DNA of 64,000 nucleotides from Halovivax limisalsi (GTDB taxonomy: Archaea; Halobacteriota; Halobacteria; Halobacteriales; Natrialbaceae): positions 2,232,001 to 2,296,000 of the forward strand of contig NZ_CP095757.1 in assembly GCF_023093535.1 (NCBI RefSeq), in the 5' to 3' direction. This document shows positions 43,431-52,805 of the stretch, piece by piece (the stretch's first letter is position 1; each line of letters opens with the position of its first letter). The notes under the pieces are model-generated. The model was not told the DNA's origin, ran no database searches, and saw nothing but the letters and a program-made list of their open reading frames with translations. The translations under genes were made by a program, and so were the position numbers.

Positions 43431-44933
43431 CTACTCGGACTGCGGCGAGTAGTTCGGCGCCTCGTCCGTGATGACGACGTCGTGGGCGTGGCCCTCCGTC
43501 TGGCCGGCGGCCGAGACGCGGACGAACTCCGCGCGTCGCTTGAATTCCGGGATCGTCTCCGCGCCGACGTAGCCCATTCCGGATTGCATCCCGCCGGAGA
43601 GCTGGTGCAGTTCCGACTGGAGCGTGCCCTTGTACGGCGTGGCGGCTTCGACGCCTTCCGGGACGTAGTCTTCCTCCTCGTCCGGTTCTTCCTTCAGGTA
43701 GCGATCGCCGTCGCCGGATTTCATCGCGCCGACCGATCCCATGCCGCGGTACTGCTTGTACTTCTTGCCGTTCATCGTCACGACGCGGCCGGGCGCCTCC
43801 TCGGTCCCCGCGAAGTACGACCCCAGCATGACGGCGTCCGCGCCGGCGGCGATGGCCTTGATCGCGTCGCCGGAGTAGCGAATGCCGCCGTCGGCGATGA
43901 CGGGGACGTCGTGGGCCGCGGCGACGTCGGCGACCTGGGAGACGGCGGTGATCTGTGGCATGCCGGCCCCCGAGACGATCCGCGTCGTACAGATCGAACC
44001 GGGGCCGATGCCGACCTTGATTCCGTCGGCGAAGTCGACCAGTTCGTCGGCCGCCTCGCGGGTGCCGACGTTACCGACCACCACGTCGGCGTCCACTGCG
44101 GTCGCGATCTCCCGAGCCCCCTCGATGACGTTCAGATTGTGCGCGTGGGCCGTGTCGATGAAGAGGACGTCCGCCCCCGCGTCGTCGGCCGCGTCCGCGC
44201 GCTCGCGCTCGAACGGGCTGACGGCGACCCCACACCGGAGCCGTCCATCCGCGTCGCGAACGGCGTGTTGATACTCGCGGCGCTGGAGGATGCCCTGCAT
44301 CGTCACCAGCCCGACGAGCAGGTTCTCGTCGTCGACGACGGGAACGCGCTCGATCTTGTGCTCGTACATCAGGTCGAAGGCCTCGCGCGGGCCGATCTCC
44401 TCCGGGGCGGTGATGACCTCGTCCGTCATCGCCTCGGTGACCGGATCGTCTTCGTTGACTTCCAGGTGCGGACGGATGTCGGTACTCGAGATGATGCCGA
44501 GCACCTCGCCGCGAGTGTTGACGACCGGCGCGCCGCCGACACCCTCGCGCGCCATGAGCTCGTCGACCTCGCGGACCGACATCTCGGGATCGGCCGTGAC
44601 GACGTCGTCGAGCTGGATGATGAGTTCGTCCGCGCGCTTGACGCGTTCGATCTCCTCGACCATCCGATCGATGGTCATGTTCCGGTGGAGGACGCCGAGG
44701 CCGCCGTGTCGGGCCATCGCGATCGCCATCTCGCTCTCGGTGACGGTGTCCATCGCCGCCGACAGGATCGGGACCGACACTTCGACCCCCTTCGAGACGC
44801 GCGAGGTGAGGTCCGCTTCGTCGGGTTCGACGCGGCTCTCTTTGGGTTTGAGCAACACGTCGTCGAACGTGAGGGCCTCCGGAACGCGCAATTTCTCCGA
44901 GTAAAAGTCCTCAGGTGGAGTCTCGTTCGCCAT
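43431..44933 (-). CDS. guaB: Inosine-5'-monophosphate dehydrogenase
   Basis: 500 residues from [15 protein letters not shown]. Converts IMP to XMP with NAD, the first committed step to [19 protein letters not shown], two CBS domains inserted at about 100-220, then [48 protein letters not shown] with the catalytic Cys, [36 protein letters not shown], the flap [14 protein letters not shown] and [27 protein letters not shown]. Confidence 0.96.
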   Translation of the reverse strand: MANETPPEDFYSEKLRVPEALTFDDVLLKPKESRVEPDEADLTSRVSKGVEVSVPILSAAMDTVTESEMAIAMARHGGLGVLHRNMTIDRMVEEIERVKRADELIIQLDDVVTADPEMSVREVDELMAREGVGGAPVVNTRGEVLGIISSTDIRPHLEVNEDDPVTEAMTDEVITAPEEIGPREAFDLMYEHKIERVPVVDDENLLVGLVTMQGILQRREYQHAVRDADGRLRCGVAVSPFERERADAADDAGADVLFIDTAHAHNLNVIEGAREIATAVDADVVVGNVGTREAADELVDFADGIKVGIGPGSICTTRIVSGAGMPQITAVSQVADVAAAHDVPVIADGGIRYSGDAIKAIAAGADAVMLGSYFAGTEEAPGRVVTMNGKKYKQYRGMGSVGAMKSGDGDRYLKEEPDEEEDYVPEGVEAATPYKGTLQSELHQLSGGMQSGMGYVGAETIPEFKRRAEFVRVSAAGQTEGHAHDVVITDEAPNYSPQSE

Positions 44934-45258
44934 GTAAACTGTCCCGTCGTCGCCCCCAAAAGCGTTGCGAGACGGAGTGGCGGGACCGATCCGTCGCTCT
45001 GGGGCGTGGAACCCAGTCTCACGCAACGCTTACTACCGTGGCACCTCAGGTATCGTACATGACCGCTGTAGTGGCAGCCGATTCCCGTATCGCCGGTTGG
45101 ACGAGTTTCGACTTCGTCTCGGCGTTTATTTTCGGGAACCTGCCGCTTACAGCGCGGGGTCTCCAGTGCGGACGGAACTGGCTCTCGTGCGATCCGTCCG
45201 TTCGCCAGTCCGGAGACACCACCTCCTCGGCCAAGGGTCACGGCCATCGCCCGCATAG
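44934..45258. other. Divergent promoter region
   Basis: About 325 bp between guaB and the DUF5794-like gene, transcribed away from each other. Short ORFs here lack haloarchaeal codon bias or motifs. GCGTTTATTTTCGGG near 45122-45136 is a candidate TATA for the rightward gene. Confidence 0.45.
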
Positions 45259-46173
45259 ATGAGCGCCTCCCAGCATCCGGTCGCGATGCGACTCCAGGCG
45301 TTCGGCGATTCGGACGCCTCGCTGCTGGCTCTCGTCATGGGCTTGCCGTTGATCGACGGCATCTTCCCCGCGCTCGTGCTCTCGGGCGCGCTCGACGATC
45401 CGTTCAGTGCGATCCAGGTCGGCTTGCTGATCTTCGGCGGGAGCGCCACGGTCGCCGTGATCCTCGCCGAGATGGACGGCGATCCGCGGGCGCAGATCCG
45501 CGTCGTCCTCACCGTGGGTGTTCCGCTGATCCTGCTCGCCGCCACGCAGGCGGCCGTCGCCCCGGCCATCGAGAGCGTGCTCGATCTGGGGATCTTCAAG
45601 CGATTCGCCGCGCTCGTCGTCGCCGCGATCGCCGCGAAGACCGCGAGCGCCACCGTCGGCGAGTACCTCCCCAGCCCCGGCGTGATCGTGGGGCTCGGCC
45701 TCGTCGCGAGTCTCGACCCGGCCGGGGCGCGCCTGGCCGTCCTGACCGATCCGTGGCTCGTCGTAAACGCGACGCTCGCCGCCGTGGTCGGCGTCTCGTT
45801 CGCACTCGCCCTCGCGGCGTTCGGCCCGCACCTGCGCTCGCACGTCGACATCGATCGCTTCCGCTTCGGCTGCGCGCTGGCGCTCGGACTCCTGCCGCTG
45901 TCCCTGCTCGGCGTCGCCTTCGGGCAGGCCCCGCTGGCCGTCCTCGTTGTCGCCGCCCTGTTCGCCTTCGATCCGGACGGGGACGAGACGACGTCCCAGC
46001 GCTCCCCGACTGCGACGGCACCGGCCGTTCACCGCGCGGACGGTGGGCAGCGAGAGGCGATCGCGGACGGAGACGACTCCGACGCCGAGACGAGCGACGA
46101 CCGACCGACGGCGTACGGTCGATACTCCGGTGATGCGGACGTGGACGGCACCGAACGCGCGCCGTGGCTCTAG
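45259..46173 (+). CDS. DUF5794-like membrane protein
   Basis: 304 residues, about seven hydrophobic segments then a hydrophilic acidic tail of about 70 residues. MSASQHPVAMRLQAFGDSDASLLALVMGLPLIDGIFPALVLSGALDDPFSAIQVGLLIFGGSATVAVILAEMDG and LPSPGVIVGLGLVASLDPAGARLAV are highly characteristic of a conserved haloarchaeal family that I recall as DUF5794. Function unknown. Confidence 0.82.
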   Translation: MSASQHPVAMRLQAFGDSDASLLALVMGLPLIDGIFPALVLSGALDDPFSAIQVGLLIFGGSATVAVILAEMDGDPRAQIRVVLTVGVPLILLAATQAAVAPAIESVLDLGIFKRFAALVVAAIAAKTASATVGEYLPSPGVIVGLGLVASLDPAGARLAVLTDPWLVVNATLAAVVGVSFALALAAFGPHLRSHVDIDRFRFGCALALGLLPLSLLGVAFGQAPLAVLVVAALFAFDPDGDETTSQRSPTATAPAVHRADGGQREAIADGDDSDAETSDDRPTAYGRYSGDADVDGTERAPWL

Positions 46174-46553
46174 GTATGATCGCGTCTCCGTCGATTGGCG
46201 GGGCCAGACGATCGATGCCGCCGGTACTCGGTTCACCGAGGCCTTCGAATCGCCGACCCAGCGAGTAGATCCTACCACTAACCAGTAGCTATAATAACCA
46301 GCACCTCGAGCTCCCTGGCGGAAGCCAGCGTCTCCACTCGACGTTGGGGGCTACGAGAAATACCCCGGGTGTGTGCGCACCCGAGACGTGGCTTCCAAAC
46401 CCGAAAGGGGTTTAGTCACCATGATTGCGTTCAGGACACGGAGACAAAAAGGTCTCGCCGGTCTGTGGTATCGACAGCTGTTGCTATCGATCGCTCGAAT
46501 CTTGGATAGTGGTTGTACCGTCGGTGGGCGGTTGCTCACGACGGGGTGTCGTG
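46174..46553. other. Intergenic stretch with possible structured RNA
   Basis: No credible protein gene. TATAATA near 46291-46297 could be a TATA element for a short transcript covering the paired segments described at 46346-46413. Confidence 0.4.
46346..46413 (+). ncRNA. Candidate structured RNA
   Basis: GGGGGCTACG (46346-46355) can pair over ten positions, allowing GU, with CGTGGCTTCC (46387-46396). Inside lies a second stem CGGGTG/CACCCG (46366-46371 with 46378-46383) set off by an asymmetric internal loop, and AAACCC-GAAA-GGGGTTT with a GNRA tetraloop follows directly. A TATAATA element lies about 50 bp upstream. Strand is chosen from that promoter. No family match known to me. Confidence 0.35.
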
Positions 46554-46787
46554 ATGGCGACGGACGATTCGGGGCCGACAGCGGTTCCGTCGTCCTGCGA
46601 TCGCTGTGGTGACTCCCTTCCCGGGTCCCACTGGATTCGCCTGTCGGCGATCCATCGCGGCGCGGGTGCCGAGCGGTATCTGGACGTGGATCGTCGGATC
46701 TGCGCCGATTGCGTCGCCGCGCTCGGGATGCTGGAGTTCGAACCCGCTGTCTGGCCCTCCTGCGAAGCCCGGAAGTCTCGTCGATAG
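46554..46787 (+). CDS. Small zinc-ribbon-like protein
   Basis: 77 residues from MATDDSGPTAVPSSCDRCGDSLPGSHWIRLSAIHRG, with a second pair in RICADCVAALGMLEFE. Two CxxC pairs 35 residues apart would bind one Zn. Small haloarchaeal zinc proteins of this form are common. The longer in-frame start at 46425 covers the RNA-like stretch and is unlikely. Confidence 0.6.
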   Translation: MATDDSGPTAVPSSCDRCGDSLPGSHWIRLSAIHRGAGAERYLDVDRRICADCVAALGMLEFEPAVWPSCEARKSRR

Positions 46788-47078
46788 AGTCAGAATATCG
46801 CACCCCGCTCAGAAAGCCCCGACCGCTTCGGTCGAGGGTATTGCTCGCGGCCGGCGCTCGCACCCGGGCCTCCCTGCGGCCGGCCCCGTTCAGCCTGCCA
46901 GGGTGGCTGCTCGGACAGCCACAGCTCGGTGGACTGCGCGGGCGTGAATTGGGCAGAAACGACTGTTTCGTCGATACCAGCGGTCCGTGTCGGGGGTGAA
47001 TACTCGCAGTTTTCACTGGGAACCGGCCACCACCCGAATCGAAACCACTTTAGGGCAAATGCCCCTACCGAAATCTGC

Positions 47079-47252
47079 GGGGTCGTGGCCAAGCCAGGAA
47101 TGGCGACTGACTCCAGAGGTTGCCCACCCGGGACGACACTCCAGACTGATATACTGATCGGGCGGCTGATCACCGCCCGTGTGATGACCCTCTGGAGTTC
47201 CGAGGTGGACCGGAGATATCAGTCGATCGGGGGTTCAAATCCCTCCGACCCC
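47079..47252 (+). tRNA. tRNA-Trp (CCA anticodon) with intron
   Basis: Exons 47079-47116 and 47218-47252. Acceptor GGGGTCG/CGACCCC, D arm GCCA/TGGC, anticodon stem ACTGA/TCAGT with spliced loop CTCCAGA, T arm GGGGG-TTCAAAT-CCCTC. The splice site fits a bulge-helix-bulge: CTCC pairs with GGAG, with 3-nt bulges AGA and ATA, so cleavage falls after position 37. T-rich sequence follows from 47259 and could terminate transcription. Confidence 0.95.
47117..47217 (+). ncRNA. tRNA-Trp intron with box C/D-like elements
   Basis: 101-nt intron. Contains TGATGA (box C-like, 47182-47187) and CTGA elements (box D/D'-like), matching the known haloarchaeal tRNA-Trp intron, which acts as a box C/D guide for 2'-O-methylation of its own pre-tRNA. 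The function is established for Haloferax and inferred here from position and motifs. Confidence 0.8.
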
Positions 47253-47415
47253 ATACTGACCTTAATTTTATCTTAATCCTTCGGATATTAGGAGCCCGGA
47301 GCAAACCGGCGAATCCACGATCACTATTCCGGTACATCGTCCACCTCGACCCGGCGTCGCTCATTCGCACCCGAACGTATCGAGTGTTACATTTCCGTAT
47401 ACCCTCCACGAGATT

Positions 47416-48184
47416 TACCCCGTTCCGTACGATCCAGCCCGATCATACATGATGAAGTATCCGCCGAGATCGACCTCGTAGCTAGTAACGGATATTCCAT
47501 GTAGCGTTTCAGATTCATGCATTGATGCAACCTGATCTGCATGTGCAGACGCGGCAGTCGCTATTTTCGTTATTCATCTCACTCTCCGTAGACGCCTGGG
47601 TACGATAGTCGAGTATGATCCATCCGTTGTCGAGAAAATTGATGTACACGGCCTCTCTCCCGTTGGAGAGAAGATAACCTGTGAGATCGTCGATCGACTG
47701 GGTCGTCCCGGTCAGCCACCCTCGCTCCGCAACCGGTTCATCGTCTTCAGGTGGGGATTCTACTTGCCGCGGGCTGGCCCCGTCACGATATTATTTTCTC
47801 CAATTCCCCATATGGAAGGCGCAGATCCGCCTATCGTCTGCTGATACCGAAACGGCAGCCCCGCTTACGTCCGATGCGGCCTCGATATACGATTCCTCCT
47901 CTCGCCACCTGATGACCCGAACGAGGTCCGCATTCGGACTAGCGACTTCGAGCTCGAGCTCGTATTCGTGGGCTGATCCATGGCTGATTGTCTCTGGTCG
48001 AGCCGCTTCGATCGTGAGTGGATCGGGGCCGTCAGCATCAACAGCACCCGTCCACTTGTAGGTAACATTCTACCCTTCGGTATCGATTACGACAGCGACC
48101 TCAAAGGCGCTTTTTGAGGGAAACTCTGACAGCCAATACGCGTAGCCGTCCGGCGGTTCGTCGTTCGGATACGTGAACTCTTCG
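47416..48184 (-). pseudogene. Decayed secreted/beta-domain protein gene
   Basis: One minus-strand frame reads as plausible protein from the polB stop to about 47560, interrupted by TAG at 48070 and TAA at 47791. It contains FTYPNDEPPDGYAYWLSEF, FEVAVVIDTEG, then NVTYKWTGAVDADGPDPL, EYELELEVASPNADLVRVI, and AERGWLTGTTQSIDDLTGYL. Near 47560 the sense switches by one frame to IATAASAHADQVASMHES and runs to a TAA at 47416. The stops are 93 codons apart in the same frame. The 5' end appears lost at the polB junction. Composition is more AT-rich than neighbours. Confidence 0.68.
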
Positions 48185-50293
48185 TCACTCTCCGAACGCC
48201 TCCAGCGTCGAATCCGCTTGATCAGCCAGAAACTCACGGATCTCGTCCTCACGCCAGCCTGCCGGCGAAAGGACGCTCTCGGCCGCCCGGACGAGGTCTG
48301 TCGCGTAGAACTCTGCATCATACCCATTGATCTCCTCGTGGGGCAGCTGCACCCGTTCGCGACCCGCTTTCGAGTCGTCGACGACCACGTACTCGACGGG
48401 TTGGCCGGGTTCGCGACCGATCCCGGCGGCCTCGGCTCGTTCCAGCGCTGCGACCGAATGTGTGGACTGCGTGTACTCCTCGAGGCGCTTCGAGGAACGC
48501 ACTTCGATGACGAGGTCCATCGGATTCACGTCGCCCGATCGAAGCCGCTCTAACTGCCGATCGAGTCGATCGCAGACGGCCTCGGGCGACCGCGCCGCAT
48601 CGAACACATCTATCAACTTTTTCTGGCACTCGGCGACGAACGCCGGCGTCGAGTGCTGGCGGACCTCGATGCCGCGGAACTTGTACTCGCCGTCGAGCTT
48701 CCGGCCGAAGTACTTCGTCAGCGCGCCGGCCTCGCTGTCAGCCATCGGGACGAACGCCACCCAGTCGAAGCCGCCCTCGTGTTCTAGTCGTATTCCAGCA
48801 TCCGTGGTGATCTCACGGGCGACGTCTTCCAGATCAGTCTGGTCCATCCCCTCGCGAGCCTGCACCCAGAGACTATCGACGATCCCGTGGACGACGCGCC
48901 AGCCGTTGGCTTCGAGAGTCTGTTTCGCGTCGAGCAGGATCTCGCGGGCGTAGGCGTTGATCGCCTCGTGACACTCGATGCGGCCGAACTTCGCGTTCGA
49001 GAACCCCTGGTAGCCGAAACAGGAGACGAGAATCCACTTGATCGCGTCCGCCCGCTGTCGCAGCGCGTCCTGGCGCTCCGGATCGTCCGTCTCTCGAATT
49101 TCCGCCTTGATCGCATCTCTGTCCGAGATCAACGGCTCGAGGACGTCCGCCAGATAGCCGCGCTCGTCGCAGATCGAGTACCCTAGGCCAGGGACATCTG
49201 CCCGGTCGCAACAATCACAGCAGATCGTCTCCGGACTGATGTTCCGCGTCACGATGATATTCGGGTAGAGACTCGAAAAGTCGAGTTCGTGGACGTCCTC
49301 GTGAACGCCGACGTCGGGCGCGAACGTGTAGCCCCCGCGGTCGGCCTCGTGCAGCCTCCGCATCGATTTGAAGAACTCGTGACGCCAGGACTTCCACGGC
49401 GTCAGGACGTCCCGCTCACGGGCCTCCGTAATCTGGATCGCCGTGAGGACGTTCCCGATCGACGCCCACGCGAGTTCCTGCAGCGGCTTCCCCGACCGAC
49501 GCGCCAGATCGAGGATGCCCTGGAGACCGGATTGCTCGTAGAAGAACGTGTTCGAGCGGTCGATGATCGCCCGTCCCGGGACGTTGTATCGAGCCGGGGA
49601 GTGGCCAACCTGTCCGTAACTCTCGAACGTCGACGCGCCGGCGAGGGTTTGCCAGCCCGGTCGGCGACCCAGGTCGAACGACTCGCGGCCGCACGCGTCC
49701 GCCGCATCGTACAGCGCCGGCACGAGTTCGCTCGACGAGAGGATCAGCACGTCGGGGTCGATACGTTCGAGAGCGCGTTCGACGCCGTTCACGACCGCTC
49801 CGGGATCGTCAGTGATGCGCTCGCCGTCGATCGAGAGCGTCGAGAGAACATCGTCAACCATCGCGGTCGCCGGCGCGGTGAGCTCTAGTGTCCGGAGGTC
49901 TCGTGCGGGTGCCGGCGTCTGCCCCGTTTCGAGACAGTACCGGAACTCCCTCGAGAAGTCCACGTTGAAGCACTTCACGTCCGCCGGCCGGCCGATATCT
50001 CTGAGGTAGGAGGCGAGTTCGTCGACCGCGCCGATGTCCGGGACATCGATCCGGAGGACGGGCTCCGGATCGTGTCGCCAGCCACGCCGCCACGGCTCGA
50101 GTTGCATCTCCACCGCGAGCGGATGCGGGTCGAGGCGATCGGCAAGGTCCTCGTACGACAGGTCGCCATCCGAGATCGCGTAGATCGTCGGCGTAAAATC
50201 GGGGTTCCAGACGGTCTCTACCCCGTCCGGCGCGGCGTACCACTCGACGACCTCGCCGTCCAGATAGTCGACTTTGAACGGTCCATCGGTCAT
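48185..50293 (-). CDS. Family-B DNA polymerase, divergent, lacking exonuclease motifs
   Basis: 702 residues from MTDGPFKVDYLDG. Polymerase motif A ELDFSSLYPNII (Asp 338), motif B DAIKWILVSCFGYQGF (Lys 419), motif C HGIVDSLWV (the catalytic second Asp kept at 473, the first replaced by Ile). The thumb region follows with YKFRGIEVRQHSTPAF. The N-terminal half has no DIE/NxxxD/YxxxD exonuclease triad, so proofreading is probably absent. It is third in a tight operon behind a RecA-like protein and a 91-aa protein. Repair or translesion synthesis fits better than chromosomal replication. Confidence 0.88.
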   Translation of the reverse strand: MTDGPFKVDYLDGEVVEWYAAPDGVETVWNPDFTPTIYAISDGDLSYEDLADRLDPHPLAVEMQLEPWRRGWRHDPEPVLRIDVPDIGAVDELASYLRDIGRPADVKCFNVDFSREFRYCLETGQTPAPARDLRTLELTAPATAMVDDVLSTLSIDGERITDDPGAVVNGVERALERIDPDVLILSSSELVPALYDAADACGRESFDLGRRPGWQTLAGASTFESYGQVGHSPARYNVPGRAIIDRSNTFFYEQSGLQGILDLARRSGKPLQELAWASIGNVLTAIQITEARERDVLTPWKSWRHEFFKSMRRLHEADRGGYTFAPDVGVHEDVHELDFSSLYPNIIVTRNISPETICCDCCDRADVPGLGYSICDERGYLADVLEPLISDRDAIKAEIRETDDPERQDALRQRADAIKWILVSCFGYQGFSNAKFGRIECHEAINAYAREILLDAKQTLEANGWRVVHGIVDSLWVQAREGMDQTDLEDVAREITTDAGIRLEHEGGFDWVAFVPMADSEAGALTKYFGRKLDGEYKFRGIEVRQHSTPAFVAECQKKLIDVFDAARSPEAVCDRLDRQLERLRSGDVNPMDLVIEVRSSKRLEEYTQSTHSVAALERAEAAGIGREPGQPVEYVVVDDSKAGRERVQLPHEEINGYDAEFYATDLVRAAESVLSPAGWREDEIREFLADQADSTLEAFGE

Positions 50294-50565
50294 GATTCGC
50301 GCTCGTCGAGAGCTCCTTCGAGTGCGTCGAGGCGCCGTTCGAGATCGGCGATGCGTCGCTCTTGAGCGAGGTGCATCGAGACGAGCAGCGCCACCATCGG
50401 GTCGGTCGGGTTCTGGTAGCCGGCGGCGTCGGCGTACTGGCGTCCGTGCTCGAACAGCCGATCGAAGTGCGGTTTCTCTTGCTCGCGAAGGGCGCGCCGG
50501 TAGTCGCCCCACCGGTTTTCGATCGAGCGCACCTGATCGCGGTAGGTCGGATTAGTGCGCCCCAT
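50290..50565 (-). CDS. 91-aa linker gene of the polymerase operon
   Basis: 91 residues from MGRTNPTYRDQVRSIENRWGDYRRALREQEKPHFDRLFEHGRQYADAAGYQNPTDPMVALLVSMHLAQERRIADLERRLDALEGAL. All helical with a C-terminal coiled coil. Overlaps the RecA-like gene by 14 bp and the polymerase start by 4 bp (ATGA). Probably a structural partner of one or both neighbours. Confidence 0.85.
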   Translation of the reverse strand: MGRTNPTYRDQVRSIENRWGDYRRALREQEKPHFDRLFEHGRQYADAAGYQNPTDPMVALLVSMHLAQERRIADLERRLDALEGALDERES

Positions 50566-51223
50566 AGGCTGCCGCCTCCATCGGCGTCGCCGGGTAGAGT
50601 GGTTCACGAGCGCGCAGCACCTCGGCCCAGAACGCCAGCGTCGTCTGGACCCAGCCGTCCTCCTGGGGGTAGACGAGCGTCTCGAACTCCTCGCCGACGA
50701 ACCGCGGCCCGAGTGGCGTCGACTCGCATCGCACCGTCTGTGCGGCGAGTTCCGATACTGGTTCCGATACCTCGTCGTCGACGAGACGGGTGACGAGCAC
50801 CGGACAGTCGTGACGTCGAGAGAGGCGTGCGAGGCGCGCGAGCGTCCGGAGGAGCAACTCGGTCGCCTCGGCCGATCGAAGGCTGTCGTCGCGGTACCGG
50901 CCGTCGACGGCCGGCGCGACGACGAGCGACGGGTCGATGCGGCGTTCCGATAGCGTCGCGACGAGCTCGTGGTGCTGCTGGGGCGTAAAACCGCGCGCCA
51001 CGTCGATCCGGTCGAGGATCCGGTCGGACGGGGAGATGTCGGTCAGGGTGTCCGTGCGGGCGTGACCGTGGCTGTCGATCCAGTAGCCGTCGCCGCCATT
51101 GATGAGCAGGTGATCGACGACGAGCGAGTGCAGCGGCGTGATCGAATCGTCCGATTCCAGCAGCGTGACGCCCGGTTCGAGGTCCGGGAGTTCCGGGATA
51201 GCCGGTTTATCGAATCGGTGCAT
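50552..51223 (-). CDS. RecA/RadB-like protein without Walker A
   Basis: 223 residues from MHRFDKPAIPELPDLEPGVTLLESDDSITPLHSLVVDHLLINGGDGYWIDSHGHARTDTLTDI. The order of strands (GYWIDS, IDVARGFTPQQHHELVATL, PSLVVAPAVDGRYRDDSLRSAEATELLLRTLARLARLSRRHDCPVLVTR) matches the RadA/RadB core, but the position of the P-loop reads LESDDSITPLHS, with no GxxxxGK. Probably an inactive RecA paralogue. First gene of the polymerase operon. Confidence 0.8.
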   Translation of the reverse strand: MHRFDKPAIPELPDLEPGVTLLESDDSITPLHSLVVDHLLINGGDGYWIDSHGHARTDTLTDISPSDRILDRIDVARGFTPQQHHELVATLSERRIDPSLVVAPAVDGRYRDDSLRSAEATELLLRTLARLARLSRRHDCPVLVTRLVDDEVSEPVSELAAQTVRCESTPLGPRFVGEEFETLVYPQEDGWVQTTLAFWAEVLRAREPLYPATPMEAAAYGAH

Positions 51224-51833
51224 AATCCACGAATTTGGCCCGAGGGATGTATCAATCGGGGCCCGATTTCCAATTTTCCGAAATAAGGTGGCAACTTCCT
51301 TCCAATAATATGATCTTTGAACCCGCACCTGGTAGCGACGATGCCACAACATAAAATTATTCAAATGAAATACTCGTCTCCCCCTCGCAGCTCTTCGAAG
51401 AAGGTACCGCGGGTTCGATTTCTTCCGTAACCGTGGGTGAATGGACGATCGAGCATTCGCGAATGACTTGAACAGTCCGTGCATGGGAGACAATCGTCGA
51501 CGATCGCACCGAGTTCTCGATGGACCGATGTCGATCGAAGAGGTGCAGAACGAGACGATGTTCGGTACCACCATCTGGACCACAACGCCTCGGTCTTCCG
51601 CGTCGCGTTCACGAGCCGAACTGAGGGCGGACGGGGCTCACTTACCGTCTACGGACCCCGAGGGCACCGACCGTCTCGTCGATGCGCTGTCCGACAGCTA
51701 CGCGGAAGGTATCGAGTATCGCCGGCAGCTGCTCGACCCACGACATCTCGAATCGATGCGACGAGACGCCGCGATTGACGCCCTGATTTCGCACAGCGTT
51801 TATCTGTCTCCGCCCCATCTTTCAGTTCGATTG
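51224..51833. other. Gap between polymerase operon and TFB
   Basis: About 610 bp. Upstream of the RecA-like gene it is AT-rich with no clear gene. From 51441 a plus-strand frame is open into the TFB gene; its 130 codons up to the TFB start have no recognisable domain. TTTATCTG near 51799-51806 is a candidate TATA for the TFB. Confidence 0.45.
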
Positions 51834-52805
51834 ATGGATCGTTCTACGCGGGTGCGAGTCGACGAACGCGACGATGAGACAACGGTCGACCAATCTGAGC
51901 AGGAGAACGCGCGGTCGTGTCCCGAGTGTGAGTCAGCGTCGCTGCGTCGAAGCGCAGACGGGAGCGAACTGAGTTGCGAAGCGTGCGGGTTGCTACTCGA
52001 AGAGGAAGCGATCGATCACGGTCCCGAATGGCGAGCGTTCAATCACGCGGAGCGCGAGAGTAAATCTCGCGTCGGCGCCCCGACGACCGAAACGATGCAC
52101 GATCGTGGGTTGACCACCACGATCGACTGGAAGAACAAAGACGCCTACGGGCGGTCCCTCTCGGCGGAGAAACGCACCCAGATGAGCCGGCTACGGAAAT
52201 GGCAAGAACGAATCCGAACGAAGGACGCCGGCGAGCGCAACCTCCAGTTCGCGCTCAGCGAGACCGACCGAATGGCCTCCGCGTTAGGGATTCCGCGTTC
52301 GGTACGCGAGGTCGCGAGCGTCATCTATCGACGCGCGCTCGACGAGGATTTGATTCGCGGCCGGTCGATCGAGGGCGTCGCTACGGGAACGTTGTACGCC
52401 GCGTGTCGAATGGAGGGGATTCCGCGATCGCTCGACGAGGTGGCGGCCGTCTCGCGCGTCGAGCGAAAGGAGATCGGGCGAACGTACCGGTACGTCTCCC
52501 ACGAACTCGGGTTCGAGATGGAACCGGTCGACCCGAAGCAGTACGTCCCCCGCTTTTGTTCCGAGCTGGATCTCCCGGAGGAGGTCCAATCGAAGGCGAA
52601 CGAGGTCATCGATACGTCGGCCGAGAAGGGGCTGTTATCCGGGAAATCGCCGACCGGGTACGCCGCCGCGGCGATCTACGCGAGCGCGCTCCTCTGTAAC
52701 GAGAAGCGAACCCAGCGAGAGGTCGCGGCGGTCGCGCAGGTGACCGAGGTAACGATCCGGAACCGGTACCAGGAACAGATCGAGGCCATGGGAATTCACA
52801 CCTGA
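51834..52805 (+). CDS. Transcription initiation factor IIB (TFB)
   Basis: 323 residues from [16 protein letters not shown]-terminal zinc ribbon [43 protein letters not shown], then the B-reader/linker [32 protein letters not shown], then two cyclin repeats ([18 protein letters not shown]...; ...[22 protein letters not shown]...) with the BRE-contacting helices ([22 protein letters not shown]). Recruits RNA polymerase to TBP-bound promoters. Haloarchaea carry several TFBs; this one lies in the accessory region. Confidence 0.95.
   Translation: MDRSTRVRVDERDDETTVDQSEQENARSCPECESASLRRSADGSELSCEACGLLLEEEAIDHGPEWRAFNHAERESKSRVGAPTTETMHDRGLTTTIDWKNKDAYGRSLSAEKRTQMSRLRKWQERIRTKDAGERNLQFALSETDRMASALGIPRSVREVASVIYRRALDEDLIRGRSIEGVATGTLYAACRMEGIPRSLDEVAAVSRVERKEIGRTYRYVSHELGFEMEPVDPKQYVPRFCSELDLPEEVQSKANEVIDTSAEKGLLSGKSPTGYAAAAIYASALLCNEKRTQREVAAVAQVTEVTIRNRYQEQIEAMGIHT

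Noticed and set aside
47170-47409. Minus-strand ORF across tRNA-Trp
   Set aside because: Reads through the tRNA exon and intron; the RRDLNPRS-type peptide is a typical false ORF opposite a tRNA.
47681-48061. Plus-strand ORF of 126 codons
   Set aside because: Ser-rich and without motif; the opposite strand carries the decayed gene.
48070-48072. In-frame TAG as recoded amino acid (pyrrolysine)
   Set aside because: A second stop (TAA) and a frameshift occur in the same gene, so decay explains it better, and haloarchaea are not known to use pyrrolysine.
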